Shown here: one piece after another, positions 6,553 to 8,768 of the stretch | Layout of the letters: every line of letters starts with the position of its first letter | Position numbering within the stretch: the first letter of the stretch is position 1 | Source: an uncultured Ignavibacteriota bacterium | Lineage (GTDB): Bacteria; Bacteroidota; Ignavibacteria; UBA10030; UBA8401 | Assembly: GCA_903907305.1 (NCBI GenBank) | Contig: CAIVNT010000120.1 | Location: 1-8,768, forward strand | Direction: 5' to 3' | DNA: 8,768 nucleotides | Position numbers and translations under genes: made by a program | The notes under the pieces: generated by a model | Databases searched by the model: none | The model's input: the letters and a program-made list of their open reading frames with translations, nothing else | What the model was told of the DNA's origin: nothing

Positions 6553-8768
6553 TTTTTGTATTAACATTTTTCTGATCTGACGATATTCCCCCGCCTGCAG
6601 ACGATAGAAGTAGACACCGCTCGACAGAGATATTCCATTGAATTGAATGATATGGAATCCTTCGGACTCTTCCTGTCGGACCAACTGTACCACTTCCCTC
6701 CCTATCACGTCGTAGACGGTGATGGTAACCGGAGAATTCTTTGCCAATTGATATCGGATCGTTGTAGAAGGATTGAATGGATTTGGATAGTTCTGTTCCA
6801 GAGAATAATAGTGAGGAATTTCTTCGGACTGTCCGTCAACACCGGTGATGATGCTTTTTTCAGCGGCAGAAAATTCTGACAGATTTGTTACGGTCCCTTT
6901 CAATAGATTCAATGCAGTGTCAACGTTATTCAGCACTTTCCACACGCCGTCGGTATATTGACCGAGTGTTAATTTTGATTTATCTCCGTTTACGTCAGCA
7001 TTACTGAACATGAATTCCACCGATCCGGAAGGATTGGTGATGCCGGACTGATTCACCTTCCAATAACGGTTGAGAATGTTCGTGCTGACCGCACTAAGAG
7101 CCGGATGTTTATCCGAAAAGGTTTTCACATCGACTGTTGCGTTTGAGAATGTTCCGGAAGTGATATTCAATTTAGCAGGCGCATATTTGGCAGGGATGGT
7201 AGTATCTCCGATCGGAAATACTAAAGTCTTTGGAGAGGAGATCATGTATCGTAGCACTCCCGTACCAGATTGGACGACCATAGCGGAATCCGCAAATGTT
7301 CCCTTCACTCCTGCAGACTCGCCGAGCGTCAGGTTCTTATCTCCAAGGAACAGATATCCGTCATCAATAATAAGGGAATCGTTCACCGTAACATCAGCGG
7401 CAAGGTTCAATCCTTTCGGAGCAGAGAGGGTCAATTTCTTCAACTTTGACTGGACCGATGGTATTTCCGGTCCGGTCGTCATTGTCTGGGTAGAACTGGT
7501 GTAGCGGACATTGATCGAAGCAGTTATCGACGGCTCTTTCGTCATCGTTCCGGTTGCACGGGAGATCGTCACATTATCGGCGAGCATCAATGTGACATTA
7601 GGATCGGTATTGTCGAGCACACCGCTGGTCAAACGGACAGTTCCGTTCACTGTAAGCGTCTGTGCGGTAACGGCATTGATCTTCAGATTACTGTTGTTAT
7701 TGATTTCCAGACTATCGGCGATAACTCGGTTTGCACTGAGTGTCCACACTTTGGTGGAATCAAAACTGATCTCAAGTCTGCTGTAATCCATATCCACGAT
7801 AGGCTGTGCGCTGGATGTACGGGAATAACGCACAGTACCGTTGTTTGAGAATGTCGGCGGGAAGATCGTCGCGGAACTGGTTGTACGGTAGATTCCTCCT
7901 TTGTTCAGCAGCATGGTCGTGCCGACCGCCCAGATATTCGTGGTTGTCGTATGACTGACCGTTCCCCCTTCTTTCACGGTGATGATGCCGGGATTGAACA
8001 GATAGAAATTGGTTGAGCTCCATCCCGTATTCAATGTCAGTAGTCCGCCGGATTCGACATCAATGTTGCCGATGTTCAATCGATTGGTGCTTGTGGTCGC
8101 AACTGTGGCACTTCCACGGATGATGATCTTGCCGATCGGACCAGTTCCTGTTGTGCCTCCGCGTATGTGCGTTGCACCGGCAAGCAGCAGAAATTTTCCG
8201 TTCGCCTCGACAGTGATGGTCGGAGCTGATGCAGTAAAATCCATTGCTCTTCCGTTGATATCATCCGATGTTCCAAGGATGAAGATTCCGCTGACGATAT
8301 CCAGACTTTTTCCGATCGCCAGTTTCAGATCGTTACCCGGAGTGCGTATCGTATCCGTCGACGGTTTATCGATGACAACTTCCATCAGCACTGTGCTGGG
8401 ATTGGTACTAGCCGCTGCAGTCGTTCCGGTTGCCCATCCGCTGAGCGTCTGCGTTCCGGTCCCGTTGAATCGAAGTTTCGCACCGGATGCCCACGACGCG
8501 AACACTCGATGATTCGTAGAAGCAAGGGTGAAATTTCCGGCAACATTAAGAACGCTTCCGGTTGACAAAGTGATGTTTGCTGTGGAATCAACGAAGGAAA
8601 GATTCTTGCATTGTGCCGTTGTTGTTGAGACGGTCACTGCTACACCGTTCTTGATGATCACATCATCGGCAATGCTCGGCTGGACCGTTTCTCCGGCTGC
8701 ACCTGAAGCACTGTTTGCCCAGATCGCACCATCCCAAGCTCCGTTTGTCACGGCATATTTTTGCGAAA
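6550..8768 (-). CDS. Large T9SS-exported surface protein with G8-like/beta-helix region (5' end outside window)
   Basis: The frame is open from the right edge to the TAA at 6552-6550. A GTG at 8751 could be taken as a start, but the five preceding codons (SQKYA) are in frame. SQKYAVTNGAW looks like the residues just after a signal-peptide cleavage site, so the true start probably lies a short way beyond the window. Numbering from that GTG (733 residues): about 1-105 is a G8-like domain (WDGAIW, DDVIIKNG, GSVLNVAGNFTL); about 105-500 is a long Thr/Ser/Asn-rich series of short strands (DSLEINNNSNL, TVNGTVRLTSG, VNDSLIIDDGYL) suggesting a parallel beta-helix; about 501-635 is a beta-sandwich with FPIGDT, NRYWKV and a DVNGD loop, common before sorting domains in this group; 649-733 is the T9SS type-A sorting domain. 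No catalytic residues are recognised. A role as adhesin or surface structural protein is inferred. It leads the visible operon and overlaps the racemase gene. Confidence 0.85.
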   Translation of the reverse strand, partial: SQKYAVTNGAWDGAIWANSASGAAGETVQPSIADDVIIKNGVAVTVSTTTAQCKNLSFVDSTANITLSTGSVLNVAGNFTLASTNHRVFASWASGAKLRFNGTGTQTLSGWATGTTAAASTNPSTVLMEVVIDKPSTDTIRTPGNDLKLAIGKSLDIVSGIFILGTSDDINGRAMDFTASAPTITVEANGKFLLLAGATHIRGGTTGTGPIGKIIIRGSATVATTSTNRLNIGNIDVESGGLLTLNTGWSSTNFYLFNPGIITVKEGGTVSHTTTTNIWAVGTTMLLNKGGIYRTTSSATIFPPTFSNNGTVRYSRTSSAQPIVDMDYSRLEISFDSTKVWTLSANRVIADSLEINNNSNLKINAVTAQTLTVNGTVRLTSGVLDNTDPNVTLMLADNVTISRATGTMTKEPSITASINVRYTSSTQTMTTGPEIPSVQSKLKKLTLSAPKGLNLAADVTVNDSLIIDDGYLFLGDKNLTLGESAGVKGTFADSAMVVQSGTGVLRYMISSPKTLVFPIGDTTIPAKYAPAKLNITSGTFSNATVDVKTFSDKHPALSAVSTNILNRYWKVNQSGITNPSGSVEFMFSNADVNGDKSKLTLGQYTDGVWKVLNNVDTALNLLKGTVTNLSEFSAAEKSIITGVDGQSEEIPHYYSLEQNYPNPFNPSTTIRYQLAKNSPVTITVYDVIGREVVQLVRQEESEGFHIIQFNGISLSSGVYFYRLQAGEYRQIRKMLIQK
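6553..6807 (-). other. T9SS type-A C-terminal sorting domain of the large surface protein
   Basis: The last 85 residues run YSLEQNYPNPFNPSTTI, VTITVYDVIGREV, GFHIIQF, LSSGVYFYRL and end in RKMLIQK. These are the standard elements of the type IX sorting domain. The YPNPFNP codons are at 6769-6789. Confidence 0.92.
8461..8610 (-). repeat. Paralogous G8-like segment, copy B (in the gene at 6550-8768)
   Basis: Fifty codons from CKNLSF to KLRFNG form the partner of copy A at 3-152. The following residues (TGTQTLSGW) predict what should come next in copy A beyond the left edge. It marks the two outer genes as paralogues. Confidence 0.8.

Noticed and set aside
7070..7504. A 144-codon open frame on the plus strand
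   Set aside because: It is antisense to the same surface-protein gene, with no recognisable domain; the minus-strand frame is continuous through it and ends in a sorting domain.
8009..8512. A 167-codon open frame on the plus strand
   Set aside because: It is the antisense shadow of the Thr/Ser/Val-rich surface-protein gene. Its Val/Pro/Leu-rich translation follows from the complementary codons, and it has no ribosome binding site or recognisable domain.
8749..8751. GTG as the start codon of the right-hand gene
   Set aside because: Starting here would leave a sorting-domain protein without a signal peptide, the reading frame is open upstream, and the residues resemble a mature N-terminus.

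Overview
The window is a single, tightly packed block of six genes, all on the minus strand and read from right to left. Every visible N-terminus carries an export signal. Two genes run off the window, one at each end. The largest gap between genes is 36 nt, and no stretch over 300 bases lacks a gene. I see no RNA gene, CRISPR array, insertion sequence, terminator or internal promoter, so the block looks like the middle of one long transcript.

Organism: two complete C-termini (gene at 4341-5543 and gene at 6550-8768) carry the NYPNPFNPST...GVYF...K type-A sorting domain of the type IX secretion system (T9SS). This wording of the motif is typical of Ignavibacteria and related lineages of the Bacteroidota/FCB group. 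The Ig-like and G8-like modules and the A-rich leaders with weak Shine-Dalgarno sequences agree with that. A precise taxon cannot be read from the sequence.

Layout in transcription order. (1) 8768-6550: a large T9SS-exported, probably beta-helical surface protein whose N-terminus lies beyond the window. (2) 6550-5540: a glutamate-racemase-like (MurI-type) protein with all catalytic motifs but an added signal peptide, so probably periplasmic. (3) 5543-4341: a T9SS-exported protein that looks like a zinc hydrolase of the N-formylglutamate amidohydrolase / polyglutamate hydrolase / carboxypeptidase-like group. (4) 4344-2509: a lipoprotein with beta-propeller repeats interrupted by an IPT/TIG domain. 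(5) 2498-1224: an outer-membrane beta-barrel resembling alginate-export-type porins. (6) 1187 to beyond position 1: another large exported multi-domain protein that shares a G8-like domain with gene (1).

Junctions (1)/(2), (2)/(3) and (3)/(4) overlap as TAATG, ATGA and ATGA. The fourth has a 10-nt gap, with the Shine-Dalgarno over the upstream stop. This argues that the proteins are made together. The most interesting inference is an envelope pathway in which a surface hydrolase acting on glutamate-like amides and an exported cofactor-independent racemase work with an outer-membrane barrel and a surface lipoprotein. The motifs are visible; the substrate and the pathway are hypotheses.
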